Positions 24,908 through 34,911 of a stretch of 64,000 bases of DNA are shown here, piece by piece. Each line of letters opens with the position of its first letter. Position 1 is the stretch's first letter. The position numbers and the translations under genes are program-made. Source of the stretch: Novosphingobium clariflavum (GTDB taxonomy: Bacteria > Pseudomonadota > Alphaproteobacteria > Sphingomonadales > Sphingomonadaceae); the NCBI RefSeq assembly GCF_026420865.1, contig NZ_JAPCWC010000005.1:186001-250000 (forward strand). The letters are read 5' to 3'. The notes beneath the pieces were generated by a model. It had not been told where the DNA came from, searched no databases, and was given only the letters and a program-made list of their open reading frames with translations.

Positions 24908-26323
24908 ATGTCCATGAATATCAAGACCATGGCGGCGGTGCTTCTCACCGCCACCAGCCTCTCGGCCTGCGCCGTCGGACCCGACTATGTCGCCCCGACG
25001 CCGCCGGCTACGGCGGGGGCGCCCTTCACGGGCGTCCAGTCCGCCGAAGTGACCATGGCATGGCCGGACGACAGCTGGTGGCACCTCTACAAGGACCCGG
25101 TGCTGGACGGTCTGGTCGCCGATGCCCTGGCCGCCAATACCGACGTGCGCGTGGCGGTGGCCCGGATCGAGAAGGCGCGGGCGAACCTTCGCGGTTCGAA
25201 GTCAGACACGCTGCCGCAGACCGGGATCGATGCCAGCGGCACTTATGGCCGCGTCTCGGAAAGCCAGGTGCTGCCCGGCTATGACCGCGAAGGGCGCCGC
25301 GTCGACGGCGAGCTTTCGGTCAATTACGAGCTGGACCTGTTCGGCCGCGTCAAGCGCGGGGTCGAGGCCTCGCGCGCCGATCTCGCCGCCTCGATGGAGG
25401 ATGCCGATGCGGTGCGGGTGACGGTCGTCGCCGATACCGTGCGCGCCTATGTCGATGCCGCCAGCGCCGCCGAGCAGATCGCGGTGGCCGAGGATACCGT
25501 GGCGCTGCTCGGCAGGTCGGAGCGGATCACCAATGCCCGCTTCGAGCGCGGGCTCAGCCAGAAGCTCGACGTGATCCGCGTGACCCAACTGCGCGAGCAG
25601 CAGGCGGCGGCGATCCCCAGCCTGCAGGCGGCGCGCGATGCGGCGCTGTTCCGTCTGGCGACGCTGACCGGGCGGACGCCGCAGGATCTTCCGGCCTCGG
25701 TGCGCGAGCGGACCACCACGCCCGATGTCGGCCAGCCGATCCCGGTGGGGGACGGCGCCACCCTGCTGGCGCGCCGTCCCGACGTGAAGGCGGCCGAGCG
25801 CCGTCTCGCTGCCGATACCGCGCGGATCGGCGTGGCGACGGCGGATCTCTATCCCAAGATCACGCTGGGCGGCTCGGTCGGCACCACGGCGGTCGGCGCG
25901 ACCGACATTTTCGGCGGCGGCCCGCTGCGCTGGCTGCTGGGGCCGATGATCTCCTGGGCCTTCCCCAACCAGGAAGCCATCCGCGCACGGATCGGCGGGG
26001 CGAGGGCGGACGCCAAGGCCGATCTCGCCACGTTCGACGGCACCGTGCTGACGGCCTTGCAGGAAACCGAGACGGCGCTCTCCGCCTATCGCAACGCCTT
26101 GCTGCGCAAGGACCGCCTGGCCTCGGCCCGCGATGCGGCGAAGCGCGCGGCGGATGTCAGCATGGCGCGGCAGAGCAGGGGGCAGATCGATTCGCTCGAC
26201 GTGCTCGACGCGCAGCGCACGCTGGCAAGTGCGGATGCCGACTATGCGGCGGCGCGGCGCGCGGTGGCCTTCGCGCAAGTGGACCTGTTCCGCGCGCTGG
26301 GCGGAAGCTGGCAGAAGAGCTGA
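24908..26323 (+). CDS. RND efflux outer membrane channel lipoprotein (NodT/OprM type)
   Basis: A 471-residue TolC-like outer membrane factor. The signal peptide ends in a lipobox (TSLSAC), so the mature protein is lipid-anchored at the cysteine as in OprM. Two repeated helical units follow (about 70-260 and 280-465), with family segments WWHLYKDPVLDGLVADALAAN and LLARRPDVKAAERRLAADTARIGVATADLYPKI. Several in-frame ATGs occur (24893, 24905, 24908, 24914); 24908 has AAGGA at the best spacing. It completes the tripartite pump. Confidence 0.9.
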   Translation: MSMNIKTMAAVLLTATSLSACAVGPDYVAPTPPATAGAPFTGVQSAEVTMAWPDDSWWHLYKDPVLDGLVADALAANTDVRVAVARIEKARANLRGSKSDTLPQTGIDASGTYGRVSESQVLPGYDREGRRVDGELSVNYELDLFGRVKRGVEASRADLAASMEDADAVRVTVVADTVRAYVDAASAAEQIAVAEDTVALLGRSERITNARFERGLSQKLDVIRVTQLREQQAAAIPSLQAARDAALFRLATLTGRTPQDLPASVRERTTTPDVGQPIPVGDGATLLARRPDVKAAERRLAADTARIGVATADLYPKITLGGSVGTTAVGATDIFGGGPLRWLLGPMISWAFPNQEAIRARIGGARADAKADLATFDGTVLTALQETETALSAYRNALLRKDRLASARDAAKRAADVSMARQSRGQIDSLDVLDAQRTLASADADYAAARRAVAFAQVDLFRALGGSWQKS

Positions 26324-26349
26324 CGCCAAGCGTCACCTGCCCAAAAGAG

Positions 26350-26383
26350 AAAGGGCGGCAAGGCTGGTGCCTTGCCGCCCTTT
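26350..26383. terminator. Bidirectional terminator, RND operon / TonB receptor
   Basis: A 15 bp perfect stem (26350-26364 with 26369-26383, arms AAAGGGCGGCAAGGC and its complement) around TGGT lies between convergent genes. A-rich flank on the left and TTTCG on the right let it act for both strands. Confidence 0.85.
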
Positions 26384-26402
26384 CGCGTGTCTCCCGCGGC
26401 GA

Positions 26403-28838
26403 TCAGCGCGAGCCGAAGGCGTAGCGGATGTTGATGCCGAACTCGCGCGGGGCGGTGGTGGTCACCCCGGTATACGTGCTGGTGTAGTTCGCGCCGGTCG
26501 GGCCGGTGAGCACCGGGCGATGGGTCACCGGATCGAACTGCCCGGCAAAACCGAGCTGCTGATAGCTGGTGGACAGCGGCGTGGTGCGGGTCAGCGTCTT
26601 GGTGGTGTCGAAGAGGTTCTTCGCATAGAGGCCGATTTCCCAGGCCCCGTCGTCGGCGCGCAGGCCGGCGAAGAGGTTGACCAGCGCATAGTTGCCGACG
26701 TCGTCGTAGGCATTGGTCGGATCGACCTTCGACTTGCCGTAGTAAGTCATCAGCCCCCGGACATAGGCGTTGCCACCGGTGAAGACCGGGAAGCTGTATT
26801 CGCTCTGCAGGGTGGCGCTGAACGGCGCCATGAAGCCCGAGCGCTGGCTGACCTGGCACGAAGCGATGTTGTCGGAGCCGACCGCGGCCTGGAGCTGGGC
26901 CAGCGTCGGCGCGCTGGTCACGACATCGGGGGTGCCGTCGCCGTTGAGGTCGTTGCAGGGCACGGTGCCGTTCTTGATCTTGCCGATCGAGTAGCTGGCC
27001 GAGGCGCTGAGATCCCAGCCGGTGAGCACGGTGTACGAGACATCGCCCTCGATGCCGTTCACTTCGACCGGCACGGCGCCGACGAAGTTGAAGTTGGCGA
27101 CCTGCTTCGAGGTGCCGGTCACGGCGCCCGTCGAATCGCGCACCGCCACGGTGTTGACGTAGAACACGCCCGAACCCGGCGCACGGTAGGGGTAGTTGTC
27201 GAACTTCTGGTGGTAGCCGGTGAGGTTGAAGCGCAGCTGGCCGTCGAGCATCTTCGACTTCAGGCCGACTTCATACGACTTCGAGGTTTCCGCCGGCAGG
27301 TGCAGGAACGAGTTTTCCAGCGCCGAGGGGGTGATGTTGAAGTCGCCGACGACGTCGATGCCCGGGCGCCAGGAACTGCCGGTCGAGGCATAGACCATGA
27401 GGTCGGGCGAGAAGTTGTACTTCACCGAGCCGCTGTAGATCCACTTCTTCTCGTGCTGCAGGCGGTCGGACAGGACATTGCCGTTCACCGTCAGCACGCC
27501 GCGGTTGCGGTAGTCGATGTGGCGCACGCCGCCGGCGATCTCGAAGCCGCCGAAGTGGGCGGTGAGGTTGCCGAAGAACGACTGCTCGTGCGACTTGCCC
27601 TCGCTCTCGATCGGGGTCTGGACGATCGTGGCGATGCCGCCGCCGAACGCGGCGGGCAGCCTCACCGGGGTCGGGTTGGTGAGGTGGGTGTCGGGGTGGT
27701 TGCGGCTGTCGAAGAAGCCGACGACGTAATCGAGGGTGCCGAACAGGCGCTCGTCGTTCTGCAGCCGGATTTCGTGCGATTCCGAGGTCGAGCGAGTGTT
27801 GGTGATCTGGTTGATGTCACCGGCGAAGAAGTTGCCGTCGTCGATGTTGTCGGTCGAGTGGATCTTCTGGGTATAGTGCTGGCCCTGGTAGATCAGGCGC
27901 TGGCCCCACTGGCTGACTTCGGCGCGCCAGTTGTAGACGTCGAAGATCTGGCGGATGTCGCGCGGATCTTCCTGGATCGAGAGGCGGTCCTTGGTCGAGA
28001 TGTAGAGCGGGCTCTGCGCCGCGTTCGGATTGGCCTCGGAGAACGAGGCGACCTGGTCGTAAGTATGGGCGGTGGCGTCGATGCGCTGGTACATGCCCTC
28101 GAAGCGCAGCCAGTCGGTGGGCGTGAGCAGCGCCGAAAGACGGCCGCTCTTGGTGCGTGCGAACGGGTCCTTGTTGCCGTTGACCGGGCGGACGCGGTCG
28201 CCCTCGTTCTCGTCCCAGACGCCGGCGGCGCGGATCGCGGCGATGCCCTCGATCACGGGCACGTTGGCGGCGCCCTTGAAGTTGATCGTGCCGATGTCGT
28301 TGGCGGTCATGTCGACGAAGCCGCCGTAGGAATAGAGGTCCGGCTTCCTGGCGGTGACGGTGATCGAGCCCGAGGGCGAGGCGCGGCCGCGCAGCGTGCC
28401 CTGGGGCCCGCGCTGCACTTCGATCTGGCCGACGTCGTACATCTGCTGGAGCACGACGCCCGCGGTGATCGGCGCGTCGTTCATGTAGAATTCGACGGTC
28501 GGGTTGTTGCCGCTGGCGTTGACGTCGAAGTTGACGCCGCGCATCTTGGCGTTGCCGCCGATGCCGTTGGCGTTGGTCTCGAGCTGGAGGCCCGGAGCGA
28601 GCGTCGAGACTTCCTTGAAGTCACGCAAGTTGAGCTTGGAGATGTCGTCGGCCGTCACCGTGTCGATCACGGCGGGCACGTCCTGCACGTCCTCGTCGCG
28701 GCGGCGGGCGGTGACGATGATGACGTTGGTGGCCTCGTTGGCTTCGGCGGCCGGTTGGGTTTGGGCCTGGACCATGGCCGGGGCACTGACCCCCAGGATG
28801 CCGACCGAACACAACAGAAGCTGCTTGAACGCGCGCAT
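26403..28838 (-). CDS. TonB-dependent outer membrane receptor
   Basis: A complete 811-residue receptor. The signal peptide (residues 1-26, ending MVQAQ) is followed by the TonB box-like NVIIVTARRRDEDVQDVPAVI, the plug domain (to about 160, with GQIEVQRGPQGTLRGRASPSGSITV), and the barrel, ending NIRYAFGSR. It takes up an unidentified substrate with TonB energy. A calcium-binding-type loop, DLNGDGTPD, occurs in an extracellular loop region (coded near 26930-26955). A GGAGGGAGAG ribosome site precedes ATG 28838. It shares the strand with an MFS transporter upstream (245 bp gap), which could carry the same substrate across the inner membrane. Confidence 0.92.
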   Translation of the reverse strand: MRAFKQLLLCSVGILGVSAPAMVQAQTQPAAEANEATNVIIVTARRRDEDVQDVPAVIDTVTADDISKLNLRDFKEVSTLAPGLQLETNANGIGGNAKMRGVNFDVNASGNNPTVEFYMNDAPITAGVVLQQMYDVGQIEVQRGPQGTLRGRASPSGSITVTARKPDLYSYGGFVDMTANDIGTINFKGAANVPVIEGIAAIRAAGVWDENEGDRVRPVNGNKDPFARTKSGRLSALLTPTDWLRFEGMYQRIDATAHTYDQVASFSEANPNAAQSPLYISTKDRLSIQEDPRDIRQIFDVYNWRAEVSQWGQRLIYQGQHYTQKIHSTDNIDDGNFFAGDINQITNTRSTSESHEIRLQNDERLFGTLDYVVGFFDSRNHPDTHLTNPTPVRLPAAFGGGIATIVQTPIESEGKSHEQSFFGNLTAHFGGFEIAGGVRHIDYRNRGVLTVNGNVLSDRLQHEKKWIYSGSVKYNFSPDLMVYASTGSSWRPGIDVVGDFNITPSALENSFLHLPAETSKSYEVGLKSKMLDGQLRFNLTGYHQKFDNYPYRAPGSGVFYVNTVAVRDSTGAVTGTSKQVANFNFVGAVPVEVNGIEGDVSYTVLTGWDLSASASYSIGKIKNGTVPCNDLNGDGTPDVVTSAPTLAQLQAAVGSDNIASCQVSQRSGFMAPFSATLQSEYSFPVFTGGNAYVRGLMTYYGKSKVDPTNAYDDVGNYALVNLFAGLRADDGAWEIGLYAKNLFDTTKTLTRTTPLSTSYQQLGFAGQFDPVTHRPVLTGPTGANYTSTYTGVTTTAPREFGINIRYAFGSR

Positions 28839-29031
28839 GAACTCTCCCTCCGGTTTTTGAACCTTTTTCTTGCGCGTATGGGTGCGAGGGAGGGCCGGGA
28901 ATTGTCAAATGAAATGGCTTCATTTCTCACAGGCAACGGCACGGCGTTATTTGAACAGGTGATCAAACTTTCATGAAGTGGCCGGGCGCCGCGATTCCGG
29001 CGACATGTGATCCATGCTGTCTCGAAGGCGC
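28839..29031. promoter_or_regulatory. Upstream region of the TonB receptor
   Basis: The gap between the MFS terminator and the TonB receptor start holds an AT-richer patch (about 28905-28975) where the receptor promoter probably lies. I see no clear operator. Confidence 0.35.
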
Positions 29032-29060
29032 AAAAAAAGAGGGGCGCCGAAGCGCCCCTC
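29032..29060 (-). terminator. Intrinsic terminator of the MFS transporter gene
   Basis: GAGGGGCGC (29039-29047) pairs perfectly with GCGCCCCTC (29052-29060) around CGAA. On the minus strand the stem is followed by seven T residues, a textbook Rho-independent terminator 23 bases after the MFS stop. Confidence 0.92.
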
Positions 29061-29083
29061 GATTCGCACTCGTCGTCCGGCGC

Positions 29084-30397
29084 TCAGTTGCGCGAGGCGA
29101 GGCCCTTGTTCAGCCACAGCGCCGCGAGCGTCGCGATGGCGCCCGAGAGCAGGTAGCCGCCCGAGGCGATCAGGCCCCAGTTGGTCGACAGCAGCAGCGC
29201 GGCAAGCGGCGCGAAGGCGGCGCCGACCAGCCAGGACAAGTCGCTGGTGAGCGCCGAGCCGGTGTAGCGGTGCTCGCTGGCGAAGCCCGAGGCGACGACG
29301 CCCGAGGACTGGCCGAAGGCGAGGCCGAGCAGGATGAAGCCGGCGATCATGTAGATCACCTCGCCGGCGGCACCGGCGTCGAGCAGCTGCGGGGCGAAGC
29401 CCGAGAACACGGCGATGGCGACGGCGCAGGTGCCCAGCAGGTTACGGCGCCCGAACTTGTCGGCGAGGCGGCCCGAGGCGATCACCGCGACGACGCCGAA
29501 GCAGGCGGCCATGGCCTCGATCAGCAGGAAGCCGGTGGGCGAGTTCTGGGTGAAGAGGAACACCCACGAGAGCGGGAACACGGTGACCATGTGGAACAGC
29601 GCGAAGCTGGCGAGCGGGGCGAAGGCGCCCAGCACGATGGTCTTCCACTCGGTGCGCAGGGTCGCGCCCACGCTCACCGCCTGCAGGTCGCGGCTGGCGA
29701 AGAGGTGCTGGAATTCCTCAGTGACGACGATGCGAAGGCGCGCGAAGAGCGCGACGACGTTGATCGCGAAAGCCACGAAGAAGGGATAGCGCCAGCCCCA
29801 GTCGAGGAAGTCGGCGGCGGGCAGTTCGGTGATCATGTAGGCGAACAGGCTGCTCGCCACGATCAGGCCGAACGGGGCGCCGAGCTGCGGGATCATCGCG
29901 TACCAGCCGCGCTTGTTCTCGGGCGCGTTGAGCGCGAGCAGCGAGGCCAGGCCGTCCCAGGTGCCGCCGAGCGCGAAGCCCTGGCCCAGACGCAGCAGCG
30001 CCAGCAGCCAGATCGCGGTCGAGCCGGCCGAGGCATAGGAGGGCAGGAAGGCGATCGCCGCGGTCGAGCCGCCGAGCATGAACAGCGCGATCGTCAGCTT
30101 GGTGCCGCGGCCATAGGCGCGGTCGAGCGCCATGAACACGAGGCTGCCGATCGGGCGGGCGACGAAGGCCAGCGCGAAGATCGCGAAGGAGTAGATCGTG
30201 CCGGTCAGCGCGTCGACGAAGGGGAAGAACAGCTTCGGGAAGACCAGCACCGAGGCGATGGCATAGACGAAGAAGTCGAAGAACTCCGAGGTTCGGCCGA
30301 TGATCACGCCGATGGCGATTTCACCGGGGGAGGGCTGGTGATGCTCCTTGAACGTCGGCAGGCCCAGAGCGTCTCTGGACTGGGGTGTGCTGGTCAT
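29084..30397 (-). CDS. MFS transporter, metabolite:H+ symporter (MHS) type
   Basis: A 437-residue twelve-helix inner membrane symporter. Its MHS-type features are IGVIIGRTSEFFDFFVYAIASVL in helix 1, ARPIGSLVFMALDRAYGRGTKL for the first cytoplasmic loop and GRLADKFGRRNLLG for the equivalent loop of the second half. Relatives carry organic acids (oxoglutarate, shikimate, dicarboxylates, aromatic acids) or osmolytes. The substrate is not readable; the TonB receptor downstream on the same strand suggests a shared cargo. It is divergent from cyoA. Confidence 0.88.
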   Translation of the reverse strand: MTSTPQSRDALGLPTFKEHHQPSPGEIAIGVIIGRTSEFFDFFVYAIASVLVFPKLFFPFVDALTGTIYSFAIFALAFVARPIGSLVFMALDRAYGRGTKLTIALFMLGGSTAAIAFLPSYASAGSTAIWLLALLRLGQGFALGGTWDGLASLLALNAPENKRGWYAMIPQLGAPFGLIVASSLFAYMITELPAADFLDWGWRYPFFVAFAINVVALFARLRIVVTEEFQHLFASRDLQAVSVGATLRTEWKTIVLGAFAPLASFALFHMVTVFPLSWVFLFTQNSPTGFLLIEAMAACFGVVAVIASGRLADKFGRRNLLGTCAVAIAVFSGFAPQLLDAGAAGEVIYMIAGFILLGLAFGQSSGVVASGFASEHRYTGSALTSDLSWLVGAAFAPLAALLLSTNWGLIASGGYLLSGAIATLAALWLNKGLASRN

Positions 30398-30521
30398 TTC
30401 GGTTCTGCGGCCTTCGTCTCGGGTCCGTTCCCGATTCCACGCGGAACGCGCGAAGCCGGTCGCGGACGAATCAAAGCGGGCGCGCGAAAACGCCCGAGTT
30501 CATGGTGAGGCCCTATCGTCA

Positions 30522-30535
30522 TTGATTGGCGTCAA
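30522..30535. promoter_or_regulatory. FNR-like box before cyoA
   Basis: TTGATTGGCGTCAA matches the FNR consensus TTGAT-N4-ATCAA in nine of ten defined bases. It ends 14 bases before the chosen cyoA ATG and overlaps the ribosome-binding stretch (AAGGGG), so a bound FNR-type protein would block cyo expression under low oxygen. Confidence 0.5.
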
Positions 30536-30549
30536 GGGGATTGGACAAA

Positions 30550-31848
30550 ATGTCCTATGTTCGCACTCGCGGCATGCGCTTAGGCGCACCAACCATGCGC
30601 CCACCCGAGTCCAGACCGAAGCTGCGGCACCTGTCCGCGCTCGCCAAGATCGCCACCGCCCTGTCGCTGACGGGTGCGCTGACTGCCTGTAACGCCATTG
30701 TGCTGCACCCGTCCGGGGATGTCGCGCAGCAGCAGGGTGACCTCGTCGTCGCCTCGACCCTGCTGATGCTGCTGATCATCGTTCCCGTGATGGCGGCTAC
30801 CGCGTGGTTCGCCTGGCACTACCGTGCCACGAACAAGAGCGCGAAGTACGATCCTCACTGGGATCACTCGACTCAGCTCGAACTGCTGATCTGGGCGGCC
30901 CCGCTGCTCATCATCATCTGCCTCGGTGCCCTGACCTGGGTGAGCACCCACCTTCTCGATCCCTACCGCACCATCGGCCGCCTCGACGCCAAGACCCCGG
31001 TCGCGGCGAACGCCAAGCCGCTGGAAGTCGAAGTCGTCGCGCTCGACTGGAAGTGGCTCTTCATCTACCCCGAACAGGGTATCGCCACGGTGAACGAACT
31101 GGTCGTGCCGACCAACCGTCCGCTGCAGTTCAAAATCACCTCGGCGAACGTGATGAACTCGTTCTACGTTCCCGCCATGGCCGGCCAGATCTACGCGATG
31201 CCGGGCATGGAAACCCGCCTCCACGCGGTCATGAACAAGGCCGGTGATTCGGTCGGCTTCTCGGCCAACTATTCGGGCGCGGGCTTCTCGCACATGCGCT
31301 TTGCCACCCACGCGGTTGCGGACGACCAGTTCGCAAACTGGGTGAAGTCGGTGCAGACCGGCGCCAATGCCGGCACGCTCGACCGCACCGTCTACCTCCA
31401 GCTCGAAAAGCCGAGCGAGAAGGTGCCGGTGACCCGCTACTCCGCCGTTTCGCCGGACCTCTACAACGCCATCGTCAACATGTGCGTGCAGCCCGGCAAG
31501 ATGTGCGCCAGCGAGATGATGGCCATCGACGCGCGCGGTGGTCTCGGCAAGGCGGGCATCCGCAACGTCGAGATGCTATCCTACGACCGCGGCGGCCGCG
31601 AGAGCGTCGCCGCTGCCAACCCGACCGCCGCCGTCCAGCGCGAACTGGCCTGGGTCCGTGCGCTCTGCGCCCAGAACCCCGGCGTGGTCGCCGACAAGAG
31701 CGTGAAGGCTCCGGCCTCGATGCAGACGCTTTCGGGCGCCGGCATCTCGGAGCCGCAGGCGGCGGTGTCGTTCTTCGCGCGTGACAAGGAAGCGCTGGCC
31801 GCTCCCGTGTCGACCCCCGCGCATTCCTCCCAGATTTCCCGGAACTGA
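30550..31848 (+). CDS. cyoA: Ubiquinol oxidase subunit II (cytochrome bo type)
   Basis: A 432-residue subunit II of a quinol oxidase. A lipoprotein-type signal (LSLTGALTACNAIVLHPSGD) is followed by two membrane helices (LLMLLIIVPVMAATAWFAWHY and LLIWAAPLLIIICLGALTWV) and the periplasmic cupredoxin domain (VVALDWKWLFIYPEQGIATVNELVVP). The CuA ligands of cytochrome c oxidases are absent, as expected for a quinol oxidase. The C-terminal tail is long. ATG 30550 is chosen; a TTG at 30526 and later ATGs (30574, 30595) are possible. First gene of cyoABCD-surf1. Confidence 0.92.
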   Translation: MSYVRTRGMRLGAPTMRPPESRPKLRHLSALAKIATALSLTGALTACNAIVLHPSGDVAQQQGDLVVASTLLMLLIIVPVMAATAWFAWHYRATNKSAKYDPHWDHSTQLELLIWAAPLLIIICLGALTWVSTHLLDPYRTIGRLDAKTPVAANAKPLEVEVVALDWKWLFIYPEQGIATVNELVVPTNRPLQFKITSANVMNSFYVPAMAGQIYAMPGMETRLHAVMNKAGDSVGFSANYSGAGFSHMRFATHAVADDQFANWVKSVQTGANAGTLDRTVYLQLEKPSEKVPVTRYSAVSPDLYNAIVNMCVQPGKMCASEMMAIDARGGLGKAGIRNVEMLSYDRGGRESVAAANPTAAVQRELAWVRALCAQNPGVVADKSVKAPASMQTLSGAGISEPQAAVSFFARDKEALAAPVSTPAHSSQISRN

Positions 31849-31854
31849 CAGAAC

Positions 31855-33861
31855 ATGGAAGCCGTAGACCATTCGCACTGGAGCCCGTTACTGGGCCGCC
31901 TGTGGTGGGACGCCCTGCCACAGGAACCGATCGTGCTCGCCACATTCGTCGTCGTCGCCCTTGGCGGCGTGGCGATGGTGGCCGGCCTCACCTACTTCAA
32001 GCTCTGGGGTTATCTCTGGAAGGAGTGGTTCACCAGCGTGGACCACAAGAAGATCGGCATCATGTACTGCGTGCTGGGCCTGGTCATGTTCCTGCGCGGC
32101 TTTGCCGACGCGGTCATGATGCGTATCCAGCAGTCGATCGCCTTCAACGGCAGCGAGGGGTACCTCACCGCCCACCACTACGACCAGGTCTTCACCGCCC
32201 ACGGCGTGATCATGATCTTCTTCGTGGCGATGCCCTTCGTCACCGGCCTCATGAACTACGTGGTGCCGCTGCAGATCGGCGCGCGCGACGTCTCGTTCCC
32301 GTTCCTGAACAACTTCAGCTTCTGGATGACGACGGCGGGCGCGGTGCTGGTCATGGCCTCGCTGTTCATCGGTGAGTTCGCGCAGACCGGCTGGCTTGCC
32401 TATCCGCCGCTGTCGAACCTGGCGTACAGCCCCTGGGTCGGCGTCGACTACTATATCTGGGCCCTGCAGATCGCCGGTGTCGGCACGCTGCTCTCGGGCG
32501 TCAACCTGATCGCGACCATCGTCAAGATGCGCGCGCCGGGCATGACGATGATGCGCATGCCGGTCTTCACCTGGACCGCGCTTTGCACCAACATCCTGAT
32601 CGTTGCTGCCTTCCCGGTGCTGACCGCGGTGATGGCGATGCTCTCGCTCGACCGCTACCTCGGCTTCAACTTCTTCTCGAACGACTTCGGCGGCTCGCCG
32701 ATGATGTACGTCAACCTGATCTGGATCTGGGGTCACCCCGAGGTCTACATCCTCATCCTGCCGATGTTCGGCGTGTTCTCGGAAGTCACCTCGACGTTCT
32801 GCGGCAAGCGCCTGTTCGGCTACTCCTCGATGGTTTACGCAACGCTTTGCATCACCATCCTGTCGTACCTCGTCTGGCTCCACCACTTCTTCACCATGGG
32901 TTCGGGCGCGAGCGTCAACTCGTTCTTCGGCATCACCACGATGGTGATCTCGATCCCGACCGGCGCGAAGCTCTTCAACTGGCTGTTCACGATGTACCGT
33001 GGCCGCATCCGGTTCGAACTGCCGATGATGTGGACGGTCGCCTTCATGATGACCTTCACCATCGGCGGCATGACCGGCGTGCTGCTCGCGGTGCCCCCGG
33101 CCGACTTCGTGCTGCACAACTCGCTGTTCCTGATCGCGCACTTCCATAACGTGATCATCGGCGGCGTGCTGTTCGGCCTGTTCGCGGCGATCAACTTCTG
33201 GTGGCCCAAGGCCTTCGGCTTCAAGCTCAACCAGTTCTGGGGCAAGGTCAGCTTCTGGCTGTGGGTCCCGGGCTTCTGGCTTGCCTTCACCCCGCTCTAC
33301 ATCCTCGGCCTGATGGGCGTCACCCGCCGCATGCGCGTGTTCGACGATCCCTCGCTGCAGATCTGGTTCGTCATTGCCGCGCTTGGCGCCGCGATGATCG
33401 CCGGCGGCATCGGCGCCATGCTGGTCCAGTTCGCGGTGTCGATCTGGAAGCGCGAGGAACTCAAGGACGTCAGCGGCGATCCGTGGCAGGGCCGTACGCT
33501 CGAGTGGTCGACCTCGTCGCCGCCGCCCGAGTACAACTTCGCCTTCACCCCGATCGTGCACGACATCGACGCCTGGGACGACATGAAGCGCTGCGGCGTG
33601 GAACGTCCGACCGCCGGCTTCCGTCCGATCCACATGCCCAAGGGCACCGGCACCGGCATCATCCTCGCCGGCCTGTCGACCGCGCTCGGCTTCGCGATGA
33701 TCTGGTACATCTGGTGGCTCGCGGCCGTGTCGTTCCTCGGCGTGATCGGCTACTCGATCTTCCACACCTTCAACTACAAGCGTGACTACCACATCCCGGT
33801 CGAGACGGTCGAAGCGACCGAGGCCGAGCGTTCGCGCCAGCTTGCAGCCGCAGGAGCCTGA
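31855..33861 (+). CDS. cyoB: Ubiquinol oxidase subunit I (cytochrome bo type)
   Basis: The 668-residue catalytic subunit, a haem-copper oxidase that oxidises ubiquinol, reduces oxygen to water and pumps protons. Fifteen or so membrane helices are evident. Ligand motifs are present: [17 protein letters not shown] (low-spin haem histidine), [12 protein letters not shown] (CuB histidine and the cross-linked tyrosine), LHHFF (CuB pair) and [11 protein letters not shown] (both haem ligands). The length and the N-terminal [17 protein letters not shown] match CyoB. Six bp after cyoA and three bp before cyoC. Confidence 0.96.
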   Translation: MEAVDHSHWSPLLGRLWWDALPQEPIVLATFVVVALGGVAMVAGLTYFKLWGYLWKEWFTSVDHKKIGIMYCVLGLVMFLRGFADAVMMRIQQSIAFNGSEGYLTAHHYDQVFTAHGVIMIFFVAMPFVTGLMNYVVPLQIGARDVSFPFLNNFSFWMTTAGAVLVMASLFIGEFAQTGWLAYPPLSNLAYSPWVGVDYYIWALQIAGVGTLLSGVNLIATIVKMRAPGMTMMRMPVFTWTALCTNILIVAAFPVLTAVMAMLSLDRYLGFNFFSNDFGGSPMMYVNLIWIWGHPEVYILILPMFGVFSEVTSTFCGKRLFGYSSMVYATLCITILSYLVWLHHFFTMGSGASVNSFFGITTMVISIPTGAKLFNWLFTMYRGRIRFELPMMWTVAFMMTFTIGGMTGVLLAVPPADFVLHNSLFLIAHFHNVIIGGVLFGLFAAINFWWPKAFGFKLNQFWGKVSFWLWVPGFWLAFTPLYILGLMGVTRRMRVFDDPSLQIWFVIAALGAAMIAGGIGAMLVQFAVSIWKREELKDVSGDPWQGRTLEWSTSSPPPEYNFAFTPIVHDIDAWDDMKRCGVERPTAGFRPIHMPKGTGTGIILAGLSTALGFAMIWYIWWLAAVSFLGVIGYSIFHTFNYKRDYHIPVETVEATEAERSRQLAAAGA

Positions 33862-33864
33862 TCG

Positions 33865-34509
33865 ATGACCGCGACTGTAACCGAACTGAAGACCCCGCTG
33901 AGCCAGCCCCAGCTCCAGGCCGCGTTCTACGACCTGGACGAGCATGACCATCCCGAAGGCGGCAGCACCATGCTGGGCTTCTGGATGTACCTGATGAGCG
34001 ACTGTCTCATCTTCGCCATGCTGTTCGCCGCTTACGGCGTGCTGGGTGGCAACCTGGCGGCGGGCCCGGGGCCGAAGGATCTCTTCGACCTCAAGCTCGT
34101 CGGCGTGAACACCGCGATGCTGCTGTTCTCGTCGATCACCTACGGCTTCGCCATGCTGGCCATGGAGAAGAACCAGAAGGGCGCGACCCAGGCCTGGCTG
34201 CTCGTCACCGCCGTGTTCGGCGCGGCGTTCCTGTCGATCGAACTCTACGAGTTCCATCACATGATCGGCGAGGGCGCCGGCCCCTGGCGCTCGGGCTTCC
34301 TCACCGCGTTCTTCTCGCTGGTGGGCACCCACGGGCTTCACGTCACCTTCGGCCTGATCTGGCTGTTCACGCTGGTCGTGCAGGTCGGCAAGAAGGGCCT
34401 GGTCCCGGCCAACAAGCGCCGTCTCATGTGCCTTTCGCTGTTCTGGCACTTCCTCGACGTCATCTGGATCGGCGTCTTCACCTTCGTCTATCTCATGGGA
34501 ATGCTGTGA
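33865..34509 (+). CDS. cyoC: Ubiquinol oxidase subunit III
   Basis: A 214-residue, five-helix subunit III of the bo oxidase ([24 protein letters not shown] at the first helix, [39 protein letters not shown] in the middle, and [20 protein letters not shown] at the end). It stabilises subunit I. The stop shares a base with the cyoD start (TGATG). Confidence 0.95.
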   Translation: MTATVTELKTPLSQPQLQAAFYDLDEHDHPEGGSTMLGFWMYLMSDCLIFAMLFAAYGVLGGNLAAGPGPKDLFDLKLVGVNTAMLLFSSITYGFAMLAMEKNQKGATQAWLLVTAVFGAAFLSIELYEFHHMIGEGAGPWRSGFLTAFFSLVGTHGLHVTFGLIWLFTLVVQVGKKGLVPANKRRLMCLSLFWHFLDVIWIGVFTFVYLMGML

Positions 34510-34889
34510 TGAGCGACCACGTCCACCCCAACGAGCACGTCGACGACGTGCACGCCAGCGGCCATGGCACGATGCGCGATTATGTGATCGGCTTCCTGCT
34601 CTCGGTCGTGCTCACCGCCATTCCGTTCTGGCTGGTGATGACCGGTGCGATCACCGACAAGTCGACCACCGCGCTGGTCATCATGGCCTTCGCGATGGTG
34701 CAGATCGTCGTGCACATGATCTACTTCCTGCACATGAACACCAAGGCCGAGAACGGCTGGACGGTCATGGCGCTGATCTTCACGATCATCCTGCTGGTGA
34801 TCACGCTGTCGGGTTCGCTCTGGGTCATGTACCACCTCAACCACAACATGATGCCGATGAGCGCGCACGAGATGGGGCAGCTGCCCTGA
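34509..34889 (+). CDS. cyoD: Ubiquinol oxidase subunit IV
   Basis: A 126-residue three-helix subunit IV, needed for assembly of the CuB centre. The N-terminus is histidine-rich (HVHPNEHVDDVHASGHG), followed by helices near 24-48, 55-77 (IVVHMIYFLHMN) and 84-108. ATG 34509 overlaps the cyoC stop. The cyoE haem O synthase expected next is not here; surf1 takes that place. Confidence 0.93.
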   Translation: MSDHVHPNEHVDDVHASGHGTMRDYVIGFLLSVVLTAIPFWLVMTGAITDKSTTALVIMAFAMVQIVVHMIYFLHMNTKAENGWTVMALIFTIILLVITLSGSLWVMYHLNHNMMPMSAHEMGQLP

Positions 34890-34911
34890 TCGCCACGGTT
34901 TCAGACGCATC

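Noticed and set aside
26133..28976. 947-codon plus-strand frame across the TonB receptor
   Set aside because: Antisense shadow of the receptor gene, low-complexity composition, and no ribosome site or domain.
31888..34449. 853-codon minus-strand frame across cyoB and cyoC
   Set aside because: Antisense shadow of two unmistakable oxidase subunits; composition is dominated by charged residues and His.
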